A DNA stretch of 40,438 nucleotides from Hoeflea sp. (GCF_030682515.1 NZ_JAUXOD010000072.1:1-40438), one strand, 5' to 3'. Shown: positions 15,806-25,238, numbered from the stretch's first letter. Notes: a model not told the origin generated them from the letters alone. Made by a program: numbers and translations.

Positions 15806-17100
15806 CCGGTTTCATGATTGCCGCGCCGCAATCGGGATCGGGCAAGACGACCGTGACGCTGGGCCTGCTTCGCGCGCTCAAGCGGCGCGGAGTGGCGCTC
15901 GCGCCCGGCAAGGCGGGCCCCGACTATATCGATCCGGCCTTTCATGCAGCCGCGAGCGGCGAGACCTGCCTCAACTATGATCCCTGGGCGATGCGCAGCG
16001 ACCTGCTGCTTGCCAATGCGTCGCTGCAGAGCCAGGGCGGGCGCATGCTGGTGGTCGAGGCGATGATGGGGCTGTTTGACGGGGCGGCCGACGGATCGGG
16101 CTCCGCCGCCGATCTCGCGGGCCTGCTCGGCCTGCCGGTCATCCTGGTGATTGACTGTGCCCGCATGTCCCATTCGGTGGCGGCGCTCGCGAAGGGCTTT
16201 GCCGATTTTCATCCCGATGTGCTGATGCCCGCCGTCATCCTGAACCGCGTGGCGAGCCTCAGGCATGAGGGCATGCTGCGCCAGGCTTTGGAGAAGGCGC
16301 GGGTGGACGTGCTGGGCGCGCTGCCCAATGATCCGAAGCTGGTGACGCCCGAACGTCACCTGGGCCTGGTGCAGGCTGGCGAGAACGCAACGCTCGAGAC
16401 GCTGATCGATGACGCCGCCACACTGATGGAAAGCCGCATCGATCTCGACAAGCTTGTCAGGCTCGCCAAGCGCGCTCCCGCCAAGGCGGCGCCCGCCAAT
16501 ATTGACCGGCTGCCGCCACCGGGCCGGAAGATCGCGGTGGCGCGCGACGTGGCCTTTGCCTTTGCCTATGAGCACATGCTCCTGGGCTGGCAGCGGCGCG
16601 GCGCGGAGATCTCGTTCTTCTCGCCGCTCGCCGATCAGGCGCCCGCGGCCGACTGCGACGCCGTGGTTCTTCCCGGCGGCTATCCCGAACTCCATGCCGG
16701 CGCCATCGCCGCGGCGGCCGGCTTCAAGGCCGGCATGCGCGCGGCCATCGCCCGCAGTGTTCCGGTCTATGGCGAATGCGGCGGCTACATGGTGCTGGGG
16801 GACGGTCTCATCGATGCGGACGGCGTGCGCCACGAGATGCTGGGCGCGCTGCCGCTGGTGACCAGTTTTGCCGAGCCCAAGCGGCACCTGGGCTATCGCC
16901 GACTCACGCCGCTCACGGACTTCTTCTGGGACATGGAACTCTCGGCGCATGAGTTTCACTATGCCACCACCTTGTCGGAAGGCGAGGCCGACCGGCTGTT
17001 CTCCGCGCGCGATGCGCTGGGCGCCGACCTCGGCGCGGTTGGCCTCAGGCGCGGGTCTGTCGCGGGATCCTTCATGCATGTCATCGACCGGAATGATTAG
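15802..17100 (+). CDS. cobB: Cobyrinate (hydrogenobyrinate) a,c-diamide synthase CobB
   Basis: This 432-residue glutamine-dependent amidotransferase has an N-terminal ATP-binding domain with AAPQSGSGKTTVTLGLL and PGKAGPDYIDPAFH. The C-terminal class I glutaminase domain has nucleophile Cys326 in YGECGGYMVLG and PGGYPELHAG before it. It amidates the a and c side chains. In the late-cobalt route the substrate is hydrogenobyrinic acid and the product feeds CobN; in the early route (CbiA) it is cobyrinic acid. It is coupled to cobA by ATGA and lies three bases before cobC. Confidence 0.97.
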   Translation: MTGFMIAAPQSGSGKTTVTLGLLRALKRRGVALAPGKAGPDYIDPAFHAAASGETCLNYDPWAMRSDLLLANASLQSQGGRMLVVEAMMGLFDGAADGSGSAADLAGLLGLPVILVIDCARMSHSVAALAKGFADFHPDVLMPAVILNRVASLRHEGMLRQALEKARVDVLGALPNDPKLVTPERHLGLVQAGENATLETLIDDAATLMESRIDLDKLVRLAKRAPAKAAPANIDRLPPPGRKIAVARDVAFAFAYEHMLLGWQRRGAEISFFSPLADQAPAADCDAVVLPGGYPELHAGAIAAAAGFKAGMRAAIARSVPVYGECGGYMVLGDGLIDADGVRHEMLGALPLVTSFAEPKRHLGYRRLTPLTDFFWDMELSAHEFHYATTLSEGEADRLFSARDALGADLGAVGLRRGSVAGSFMHVIDRND

Positions 17101-17103
17101 ACC

Positions 17104-18117
17104 ATGATCCCCGAGCCCATAGCCCATGGCGGAGCCCTTGCCGAGGCGATCAAGCGCCACGGCGGCGCGCCGTCCGAATGGCTCGACCTGTCGACCGGAA
17201 TCAGTCCCTTCAGCCTGCCGCTGCCGGAGCTTGCTGCCGATGTCTGGCGGCGGTTGCCGGAGCCGGCGGAGGTCGCCCGCGTGTGCGAGCTCGCGCGCCG
17301 ATACTATGGCGCCTCGGTGCTGCCGGTCGCGGTACCCGGCACGCAGGCCGCCATCCAGCTGCTGCCGTGGCTCACGCCGCACGCCAGCAAGGTGGCGATC
17401 GTCTCGCCGACCTATGGGGAGTATGAGCGTTCCTACCGCCGTATGGATATCGGCGTTGAACCTGTCAGAACACTCGATGCCGCCGACGCGACCCAGACGC
17501 TGGCGGTGATCCTCGCCAATCCCAACAATCCCGACGGGCGGGAGACCACGCGCGACGATGTCTTCGGCTTTGTCCGCGCCCATCGTCACCGGCTGGTGAT
17601 CATCGACGAGGCCTTCGCCGACCTGCGCCAGGATCTGACAATGGCGGGGGCGGCGGGGATGGAGCCCAACCTGGTCGTGATGCGATCTTTCGGCAAGTTC
17701 TTCGGCCTTGCCGGCGTGCGGCTGGGGTTTGTGTTCGCCGAACCGCGTCTGGCGGCGATCCTTCAGGAACGGATGGGGCCGTGGGCGGTCTCGGGCCCGG
17801 CGCTGGCGATTGCCGCCCATGCCTATTCGCGCATCGACCTGATCGCGGAACTGCGCCGCAAGATCGAAGCCGCCCATGCGCTGACACGCTCGGCGCTCAA
17901 CAAGGCGCTGGTGAGCGTGGTCGGCGAGACGTCGCTGTTCTTCTGCTGCGAGGTGGGCGACGGCGCGGCCGTGCGCGAGGCGCTCGCCAGCCACAAGGTG
18001 CTGGTCCGGGCGTTCGAGCACAGCCCTTCGCTGATCCGCATCGGGCTGGTGCCCGATGAACTCTCGGCCGTCAGGCTGCGCGAAACCCTCAGGCTCGCCG
18101 GCGCGCGAGCCTCGTGA
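17104..18117 (+). CDS. cobC: Threonine-phosphate decarboxylase-type aminotransferase CobC
   Basis: This 337-residue fold-type I PLP protein has LDLSTGISPFSLPLP near the start, VPGTQAAIQLLPWL, ILANPNNPDGRETTRDDV, VIIDEAFADL and the PLP-binding lysine Lys198 in MRSFGKFFGLAGVRLGF. In this nomenclature CobC is the equivalent of Salmonella CobD, which makes (R)-1-amino-2-propanol O-2-phosphate for the nucleotide loop. It should not be confused with the Salmonella phosphatase CobC. The stop overlaps the start of cobD. Confidence 0.95.
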   Translation: MIPEPIAHGGALAEAIKRHGGAPSEWLDLSTGISPFSLPLPELAADVWRRLPEPAEVARVCELARRYYGASVLPVAVPGTQAAIQLLPWLTPHASKVAIVSPTYGEYERSYRRMDIGVEPVRTLDAADATQTLAVILANPNNPDGRETTRDDVFGFVRAHRHRLVIIDEAFADLRQDLTMAGAAGMEPNLVVMRSFGKFFGLAGVRLGFVFAEPRLAAILQERMGPWAVSGPALAIAAHAYSRIDLIAELRRKIEAAHALTRSALNKALVSVVGETSLFFCCEVGDGAAVREALASHKVLVRAFEHSPSLIRIGLVPDELSAVRLRETLRLAGARAS

Positions 18118-19088
18118 TGGGTCACCTGCCGGTTCTGTTCCTGGCGCTTGTGCTCGACCGTGTCGTGGGCGATCCCGACTGGCTGTGGCGGCGTTTCAGC
18201 CATCCCGTAGTCATCTTCGGCGCGGCCATCGGCTTTGCCGACCGGCGCTTCAACCGTACCGGCGACAGCCCGGAGGCGCGCCGCCGCAAGGGGCAGGTTG
18301 CGATCATCGGCCTGCTTGCGCTGGCGGCGCTCGGCGGCTGGGCGCTGGCGGGCCTGTTCGACCGACTGGGCTTCGCGGGCGTGATCCTGGAGATCGTGGT
18401 GGTCAGCATTTTCCTGGCCCAGAAGAGCCTTGCCGATCATGTCTCAGCGGTGGCCGACGGACTCTATCGCGACGGGCTGCCCGGCGGCCGCAAGGCGGTC
18501 TCCATGATCGTCGGGCGCGATCCCGAGGCGCTTGACGAGGCGGGCGTCTCCAGGGCCGCCATCGAGAGCCTGTCCGAGAATTTCTCCGATGGCATCGTCG
18601 CGCCGGCGCTGTGGTTCGCGGCCTTCGGCCTTCCCGGGTTGATGGCCTACAAGATGCTCAACACCGCCGATTCGATGATCGGCCATCTCAATGACCGGCA
18701 CCGGGACTTCGGGCGGGCGGCGGCGAAGCTCGATGATCTCGCCAACTGGCCGGCGTCACGGCTCTCGGCCCTGCTGATCGCTTTGGGCGCCGGGATGGTA
18801 AAGGGTCGGGACGCGATGAGGCGCGGGGCGACCTCGGCGCTCACCGACCAGGGCCTGCACCGCTCGCCCAATGCCGGCTGGCCGGAAGCGGCGATGGCGG
18901 GGGGGCTGGATCTCGCGCTCGGCGGCCCGCGCCGCTATGGCGGGGAGCTGGTGATGGAGGCCAGCCTCAACGCCGCCGGCCGCCCGAAAGCGGGCGCGCG
19001 CGACATCGTCGATGGCCTCGCCATCTTCCGCCGGGCCTGCGACGGCCTGGCGCTGGTTGTTCTGGCCGCAGTTGTTGTGTCACTTTAA
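18114..19088 (+). CDS. cobD: Adenosylcobinamide-phosphate synthase CobD (CbiB)
   Basis: This 324-residue integral membrane protein has CobD/CbiB signatures: LALVLDRVVGDPDWLWRRFSHPV at the N-terminus, ESLSENFSDGIVAPALWF in the centre, then YKMLNTADSMIGHLND and a C-terminal hydrophobic helix. It attaches the aminopropanol phosphate made by CobC to adenosylcobyric acid. The start is GTG at 18114 (GTGA overlap with cobC) or ATG at 18117, which differ by one residue. It is the last gene of the cobABCD operon. The following bases are AT-rich with no clear hairpin terminator. Confidence 0.96.
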   Translation: MMGHLPVLFLALVLDRVVGDPDWLWRRFSHPVVIFGAAIGFADRRFNRTGDSPEARRRKGQVAIIGLLALAALGGWALAGLFDRLGFAGVILEIVVVSIFLAQKSLADHVSAVADGLYRDGLPGGRKAVSMIVGRDPEALDEAGVSRAAIESLSENFSDGIVAPALWFAAFGLPGLMAYKMLNTADSMIGHLNDRHRDFGRAAAKLDDLANWPASRLSALLIALGAGMVKGRDAMRRGATSALTDQGLHRSPNAGWPEAAMAGGLDLALGGPRRYGGELVMEASLNAAGRPKAGARDIVDGLAIFRRACDGLALVVLAAVVVSL

Positions 19089-19219
19089 TTCATTCAAATC
19101 AAAGCGTTAGAGTGAAGATTAGAATGCGTCCGCGTATTTTAACTTTAACTCACAAACGTATCTGTCTAGATTGTCCCCGGGGGAGTATAAAAAAGGTTCA
19201 GGGTAACTGGGGAAACAAC

Positions 19220-19651
19220 ATGCGAAATCTGTTCTTGGCTGGGGCGCTTGCCCTTGCACTCATGCCGTTCACATCGGTCTCGGCTCTTGCGGCCAAGCTG
19301 GTTGCGAAGGTGGATCTATCGACACAGACCATGGTCGTCAGCCAGAATGGCGTGGTGAAATACAAGTGGGCGGTCTCCACCGGCCGCAAGGGATATTCCA
19401 CGCCGACGGGCACCTATTCGGCCAAATGGCTGTCGCGGCATCACCGGTCGCGCAAGTACAACAATGCGCCGATGCCCTATGCGGTGTTCTATAACGGCGG
19501 CTATGCCGTGCATGGCACCTACGAGACCAAGCGGCTCGGTCGCCCGGCCTCGCGTGGATGCGTGCGGCTGTCGCCGGAACATGCCGCAACGTTCTTCTCG
19601 CTCGTGCAGAAACACGGCAACAGCAACACCCGCATCGTCATCACCCGCTGA
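19220..19651 (+). CDS. L,D-transpeptidase (YkuD family), secreted
   Basis: This 143-residue protein begins with a signal peptide (MRNLFLAGALALALMPF to about residue 24). The catalytic YkuD motif follows: YAVHGTYETKRLGRPASRGCVRL, with HG then SRGCVR containing the nucleophilic Cys. It forms or exchanges 3-3 peptidoglycan cross-links or anchors proteins to peptidoglycan. Longer upstream frames exist, but GGGGAAACAAC precedes ATG 19220 and the signal peptide begins there. It is a minimal single-domain form. The 131 bases before it are AT-rich, with a TATAAA at about 19187 as a possible -10 but no good -35. Confidence 0.93.
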   Translation: MRNLFLAGALALALMPFTSVSALAAKLVAKVDLSTQTMVVSQNGVVKYKWAVSTGRKGYSTPTGTYSAKWLSRHHRSRKYNNAPMPYAVFYNGGYAVHGTYETKRLGRPASRGCVRLSPEHAATFFSLVQKHGNSNTRIVITR

Positions 19652-19677
19652 CACCGGCGGCCTGACCAGCGGCATTG

Positions 19678-19730
19678 GCGACGGGCGCGCTCCCGTCGCT
19701 GCCTCCGGCCGTGTGGCGTCCGGGCCGGAG
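19678..19730. terminator. Two hairpins between convergent genes, possible bidirectional terminator
   Basis: GCGACGGG/CCCGTCGC (19678-19699) and CTCCGGCC/GGCCGGAG (19703-19730) are perfect 8-bp inverted repeats sitting back to back between the L,D-transpeptidase and lpxXL. Neither is followed by a clear T run, so termination is inferred from position and structure only. Confidence 0.4.
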
Positions 19731-19731
19731 C

Positions 19732-20700
19732 CTACTTCTTCAACAGATGCTTGATATCCCAGCGGTCGTGGAACCATTGCCACTGACCGGGATATTCGCG
19801 CACCCAGGATTCCACCTTGTCGTTGAGGACCTGCGCGGTGGCGGCGACATCGACGCTGCCGTCGGGCCTGCGCGGGATGTCGATGGGCGGCTCGACGACC
19901 AGCCGGTGGCGGCCGCCGGGAAGCCTTATGGCGCGCGCCGGATAGACGTCGCATTCATACTGCCTGACCAGCTTGGCGAGCAGCGGGTTGGTGTGGGCCT
20001 CGAGCCCGAAAAACCTGGTCCTGGCGCCCTTGTGGAACTTCTGGTCGACCAGCATGCCGACGCCGCCGCCGCTGTCGAGCCGGCGCGCCAGCGTGAAGGC
20101 CGCGCCTGCGCGCGAGGGCACCAGATGGCCCATCGAGGTGCGGCGCGCGGCGAGCACGCGCCTGGCGACATAGGGGTTGTTGGGCGGGCGGAACAGGGCC
20201 ATCACGTCGAGCCCGTAGGCGGCCGCGGCGATCGGCAGCAGTTCGAAATTGCCGGTATGGGCGGTAAAGACGATGAACGGCTTGTTGGCGTCGCGCAGCC
20301 TGAGAAAGTGCTCGACGCCGTCGACCTCGATGCGTCCGGGCTCGGTAGCGTCCGGATCGAAATCGAACAACTGGTCGAGAAAGACATATTCCGCCGCAAG
20401 CCGGGACATGTTGCCCCACATGTCCAGAGCGATCTCGCGCCGCTCGGCCTCCGATTTCTCGGGATAGGCCCTGGCAAGGTTCTCCATAGCCAGCCTGTGG
20501 CGCGGCGTCAGCGGTCCGATCCGGCGCGCCATCCGGTCGACGAAGGAAATCGCCTTGTCCGCGGGCAGGATCGAGATCAGCCGCAGCAGGCTGAAGATGG
20601 CTGTCGCGATCACCCAGTCCTTTGCGCGCCTGAAAGCGATGACGAGGCGCGTCAGCGCCATGCGGAGGGGACTAGCCATGGGCCGGTTCGCTGACCTCAC
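19732..20700 (-). CDS. lpxXL: Lipid A very-long-chain acyltransferase LpxXL
   Basis: This protein of about 322 residues belongs to the LpxL/HtrB acyltransferase family. An N-terminal hydrophobic segment (DWVIATAIFSLLRLISILP) anchors it at the inner membrane. The HX4E catalytic motif is HTGNFE at about residues 147-152, and GMLVDQKFHKGARTRFFG is the conserved downstream block. In rhizobia the last gene of the acpXL cluster transfers the 27-hydroxyoctacosanoyl chain from AcpXL to lipid A, and this gene occupies that position. ATG codons at 20700 and at about 20679 are both possible starts. Its 5' end overlaps the end of the dehydrogenase gene by four bases. Confidence 0.93.
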   Translation of the reverse strand: MRSANRPMASPLRMALTRLVIAFRRAKDWVIATAIFSLLRLISILPADKAISFVDRMARRIGPLTPRHRLAMENLARAYPEKSEAERREIALDMWGNMSRLAAEYVFLDQLFDFDPDATEPGRIEVDGVEHFLRLRDANKPFIVFTAHTGNFELLPIAAAAYGLDVMALFRPPNNPYVARRVLAARRTSMGHLVPSRAGAAFTLARRLDSGGGVGMLVDQKFHKGARTRFFGLEAHTNPLLAKLVRQYECDVYPARAIRLPGGRHRLVVEPPIDIPRRPDGSVDVAATAQVLNDKVESWVREYPGQWQWFHDRWDIKHLLKK

Positions 20701-21725
20701 TCCATCTTCAGGATGATCTTGCCGAAGACATCGCGGCCTTCCATGCGGGCGAGCGCCACGGCAATGTCGTCAAAGCCCACTTCGGTGTCGATGACCGGAT
20801 GCACCAGCCCCGCCGCCATCTTCTGCATGGCGTTGGCCATGTTCTCCATGCGGCAGCCGAAGGAGCCGATCAGCCGGAGCTGCTGCTGGAACAGCATCAT
20901 CAGGTTCATCTGGGTGGACACGCCCGAGGTCGAGCCGCAGGTCACCAGCCGTCCGCCGCGCCTGAGCGAGAGCATCGAGCCCGCCCATGTGTCCGCGCCC
21001 ACATGCTCGAACACCACGTCGACGCCGCGCTTCTTGGTGAGCTTGCGCACCACGCCCTCGAAACGGTCCTCTCGGTAGTTGATGACGTGGTCGGCGCCGA
21101 GCGCCCTGGCCGGTTCGATCTTGGCGTCCGACCCCACCGTGGTGATGACGGTGCAGCCGATCTTCTTGGCGAGCTGGATGGCGGCGCTGCCGATGCCCGA
21201 TCCGCCGGCATGGATGAGGATGGTTTCGCCCGGTTCGAGCTTTGCATTGTCAAACAGCATGTGCTCGACCGTGCCGAAGGTCACAGGCGCCACGGCCGCG
21301 CCGATGGCGGTGACGCCGGGAGGGGCGGGGACCAGCAGGCGGGCCGGCAGGTTGACCTTTTCCTGGGCGAAGCCGTCCAGATGGAAGCCGTGGACGCCGC
21401 CCACATGTTCGCACAGATTGTCGCGGCCTTCGCGGCAGGGGCGGCAGAGGCCGCAGGTGCGTGCGCCATAGATAGAGACCAGCTGCCCGGGCACCAGATT
21501 TGAGACACCATGGCCGATGGAGTCGATCACGCCCGAGGCTTCGGCGCCAATGACCAGCGGCATCTTGCGCTTTGCGAATGCCATGCCGCGCCATCCCCAG
21601 ACATCGATATGGTTGAGCGCGACCGCCTTGATCGCAACGGTGACTTCGCCGATGCCCGGTGGCGGCGGCGGGGACACGTCGACGGTTTCAAGCTTGCGAT
21701 CTTCGATGAGCTGCAATGCCCGCAT
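20697..21725 (-). CDS. MDR-family zinc-type dehydrogenase of the VLCFA cluster, probable enoyl reductase-like
   Basis: This 342-residue medium-chain dehydrogenase/reductase has the structural-zinc cysteines CGLCRPCREGRDNLC at about residues 95-109 and an NADPH-binding GGSGIGSAAIQLAKKIG. Where alcohol dehydrogenases have the catalytic zinc Cys, it has NHIDVWGWRG, and where they have GHE it has GAEASGVI. The catalytic zinc site is therefore apparently lost, as in quinone oxidoreductases and polyketide enoyl reductases. Rhizobial homologues at this position are usually labelled alcohol dehydrogenase. Given two ketosynthase-like proteins and a dehydratase upstream, an enoyl-AcpXL reductase role is plausible. 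Confidence 0.88.
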   Translation of the reverse strand: MRALQLIEDRKLETVDVSPPPPPGIGEVTVAIKAVALNHIDVWGWRGMAFAKRKMPLVIGAEASGVIDSIGHGVSNLVPGQLVSIYGARTCGLCRPCREGRDNLCEHVGGVHGFHLDGFAQEKVNLPARLLVPAPPGVTAIGAAVAPVTFGTVEHMLFDNAKLEPGETILIHAGGSGIGSAAIQLAKKIGCTVITTVGSDAKIEPARALGADHVINYREDRFEGVVRKLTKKRGVDVVFEHVGADTWAGSMLSLRRGGRLVTCGSTSGVSTQMNLMMLFQQQLRLIGSFGCRMENMANAMQKMAAGLVHPVIDTEVGFDDIAVALARMEGRDVFGKIILKME

Positions 21726-21884
21726 GGATAAAGTCCTTCGCCGCGCGGCGGCGCCAACCCGGCCGCCCTTGTGGAGATGGCGCCCCGAAACACGGGACCC
21801 GGGCGGGCGTCACGGTTGTTCGCTCACGCCATCTGTGGATGTGGTTCCGGCCATCCCCAAGGGATCGCCAGGGTGCGACATGCC

Positions 21885-23171
<1,287 letters not shown>

Positions 23172-23184
23172 GATGGGCTCCGTC

Positions 23185-24390
23185 TCATGGCATCCTCGAC
23201 AGGCGGGCGATGCCTTCACCGCGGGCATGGCCGATGGTGGTGACGATCGCCGAACCGGCCGCGGCGGGCGCGACGGCGTCCTCACCCGCGGCGAAAGGGC
23301 TGATTGGCGCGCCGGCGTCGAGCGCCAGGCAGGCGAGCGCCAGCCCGGTGGGAAACTGGGCCTCGACGGAATGGCCGAACAGGGCGCCGATGGTGCGCAG
23401 GGGGGCGTCGGGGAATCGCGTCTTCAGGAACGTCCGTTCGCGCGCGCTCAACTCGGGAAATCCGCTCGCGCCGGAAAACACGATGGTCTCCGCGCCGGAT
23501 GCGGGCGCGCCGGCCTCATCAGCCAGGCGGCCGAGCCGCTGTTCCAGCCGGCCCTGGTGGCGCGGACCGCGATCGGCGACGACTGTGTCGAGCCGGGCAT
23601 AGATATGGGCGCCGCGGGCGGTGGCGTGCTCGAGCGATTCGAGCACCAGAAACGCGCCCGACGTGCCCAGGTTGACGCCATTGGCCGTTCCTCCGCTGTT
23701 CCAGAACGGCTGGCCGGAATTCTTGCCAAGTCCCTGGACCGCTTCGATCAGCAGCAGGATATCGAGCCGTTCGGCGATGAAGGCGCCGCCCACCAGGCAA
23801 TGGGTCGACTGCCCGGCGGCGATGCGGGCATGCGCCGTCTCCACGGCGGAAATGCCCGCGCCTTCCTCGCCCATCAGGGTGCGGGACGATCCGGTGACCT
23901 TGTGGACGATGGAGATGTTGCCCGCCAGCAGGTTGGACAATTGCGCGAGAAACAGTGTCGGCCTGAGTTCGGTGGTCAACTTGTCGTTGAGCAGCTGTTC
24001 CCGGTCGTTGCGCTTGCGGCCTTCCTCGATGATCAGCGTGTCGACGGCGGTGTCGCGCTCGCCGCCCCCGGCCGCCACGATCATGTCCATCGAACTGCAG
24101 GCCTCGATGTTGTCCTTGAAACCGGCATCGTCGAGCGCCAGGCCGGCGGCATAGACGCCGAGCCTCTGCCAGTTTTCCATCTGGCGCTGGTCGCCGCGGC
24201 GGGCAATCTGCGCCGACCAGTCAATCTCGGGAAGGGGGTGGACCGTGTAGGGCGCGAAGCGCTCGCTGTCTCTGTGGGCAACAGGGGTGGCGGCGCCGGT
24301 CAGGGCGTCATGATGGGCCTGCCGCCCGACCCCCAGCGACGTCACCAGGCCGATGCCGGTTACCACCACCTCATGGCGTGTCTGTGTCAT
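23185..24390 (-). CDS. fabF2: Ketosynthase-like FabF2 of the AcpXL cluster, lacking the catalytic Cys (chain-length-factor-like)
   Basis: This 401-residue protein has the KAS fold (VVVTGIGLVTSLGVG at the N-terminus, LGTSGAFLVLESLEHA in the middle). In the nucleophile region it reads TLMGEEGAGISAVETA (171-186) where active enzymes have TACxSG; by my alignment Glu176 replaces Cys. The first active-site His region (NAHGTS) is replaced by FSGASGFP (305-312); the second, His340 in LFGHSVEAQ, remains. Polyketide chain-length factors likewise lose the Cys (to Gln, in EQAGG). A heterodimer with FabF1 that measures chain length is therefore likely. The start overlaps the end of fabZ by ATGA. Confidence 0.9.
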   Translation of the reverse strand: MTQTRHEVVVTGIGLVTSLGVGRQAHHDALTGAATPVAHRDSERFAPYTVHPLPEIDWSAQIARRGDQRQMENWQRLGVYAAGLALDDAGFKDNIEACSSMDMIVAAGGGERDTAVDTLIIEEGRKRNDREQLLNDKLTTELRPTLFLAQLSNLLAGNISIVHKVTGSSRTLMGEEGAGISAVETAHARIAAGQSTHCLVGGAFIAERLDILLLIEAVQGLGKNSGQPFWNSGGTANGVNLGTSGAFLVLESLEHATARGAHIYARLDTVVADRGPRHQGRLEQRLGRLADEAGAPASGAETIVFSGASGFPELSARERTFLKTRFPDAPLRTIGALFGHSVEAQFPTGLALACLALDAGAPISPFAAGEDAVAPAAAGSAIVTTIGHARGEGIARLSRMP

Positions 24391-24872
24391 TGCCGGTCTC
24401 CTGCGGCTTTCGCCATGGCGGTCAAAAGGCCCACTTCCGCGGCCCGTTTGCGCACGATGTCGGCAAGCGGCACCTGGTCAAAGGGAAGGGTGCGGAGCTT
24501 GAGCTGGCAGTCGGCCACCTTCTTGCCGCCGCTCGAGATCCGGGCCTTGGCCACCGCGTAGCCCGAGCCTTCATGCTCCAGCGTGGCGGTGATCTCAAGC
24601 ACCGATCCTGGCGTCACGAAACCGCGCATCTTGGCGCCGTCCACCGTCATCAGGAACGGCATTGCCGCAAAGTCGGTCCTGGCCAGGACCAGGAACCCGC
24701 TGGCCTGGGCCATGGTCTCGATCAAGAGAACGCCGGGAACCAGCGGCATCCCGGGAAAATGGCCCTCGAAGACGGGGCTTGCTTCGGGGACCGTCGCGCT
24801 TGCGACCAGAGTTGAATGCTCGAGGTCCAGCGACTCGATGCGGTCAATCATCTGGAAGTATTCAAGCTGCAT
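24387..24872 (-). CDS. fabZ: 3-hydroxyacyl-ACP dehydratase FabZ-like of the AcpXL cluster
   Basis: This 161-residue hot-dog-fold protein has the FabZ active site. His38 lies in FEGHFPGMPLVPGVLLIE and the catalytic acid is Glu52 in IETMAQASG. It removes water from 3-hydroxyacyl-AcpXL during elongation. It sits directly after acpXL (gap of 24 bases) and overlaps fabF2 by ATGA, the standard rhizobial order. It is somewhat longer than housekeeping FabZ because of the C-terminal helix (about residues 135-161). Confidence 0.94.
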   Translation of the reverse strand: MQLEYFQMIDRIESLDLEHSTLVASATVPEASPVFEGHFPGMPLVPGVLLIETMAQASGFLVLARTDFAAMPFLMTVDGAKMRGFVTPGSVLEITATLEHEGSGYAVAKARISSGGKKVADCQLKLRTLPFDQVPLADIVRKRAAEVGLLTAMAKAAGDRQ

Positions 24873-24896
24873 GGAAGGACCCCGCCGCGCCGGGCC

Positions 24897-25175
24897 TCAG
24901 CCCTTTGCGGCTCTCAGCTCGTCAATCTTGGCGCAGAGGTTGCCGAGAACGAAATACTCCTCGGTCGAGGCCTTGCCGTCATTGACCTCCTGGGTCCACT
25001 GTTCCAGCGGGATCTTGATGCCGAATTCCTTGTCGATGGCAAAAACGATATCAAGGAAATCGAGGCTGTCGATGCCCAGGTCGTCAATGGTGTGGCTTTC
25101 GGTCGTGATGGAATCGCGGTCAATCTCGCTTGTTTCGGCGATGATGTCGGCGACCTTGTCAAATGTTGCGGTCAC
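24897..25175 (-). CDS. acpXL: Acyl carrier protein AcpXL
   Basis: This is the specialised carrier protein for very-long-chain hydroxy fatty acids of lipid [18 protein letters not shown] holds the serine that takes the 4'-phosphopantetheine arm, and [21 protein letters not shown] is diagnostic of AcpXL rather than AcpP. I prefer GTG 25175: it reads [12 protein letters not shown] as I recall for rhizobial AcpXL, gives 92 residues, and places GAGGA seven bases upstream. An ATG two codons earlier (25181) lies only one base from the same GAGGA. It is the first gene of the acpXL-fabZ-fabF2-fabF1-MDR-lpxXL operon. Confidence 0.96.
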   Translation of the reverse strand: MTATFDKVADIIAETSEIDRDSITTESHTIDDLGIDSLDFLDIVFAIDKEFGIKIPLEQWTQEVNDGKASTEEYFVLGNLCAKIDELRAAKG

Positions 25176-25209
25176 GCTCATGTCCTCATTGGATAATCAT
25201 TTGGGCGAA

Positions 25210-25238
25210 CCTATAGAAAAATCCGGGGCAAAAGCCAA
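25210..25238 (-). promoter_or_regulatory. Putative promoter of the acpXL operon
   Basis: Read on the minus strand, TTGGCT (25238-25233) and TATAGG (25215-25210) are separated by exactly 17 bases, a reasonable housekeeping promoter about 35 bases upstream of the AcpXL start. The spacer is AT-rich on its downstream side. Confidence 0.5.

Noticed and set aside
15403-18021. Long minus-strand open frame (about 872 codons) opposite cobA, cobB and cobC
   Set aside because: The sense strand encodes three certain enzymes. The antisense product is Arg/Gly/His-rich without domains, a usual high-GC shadow.
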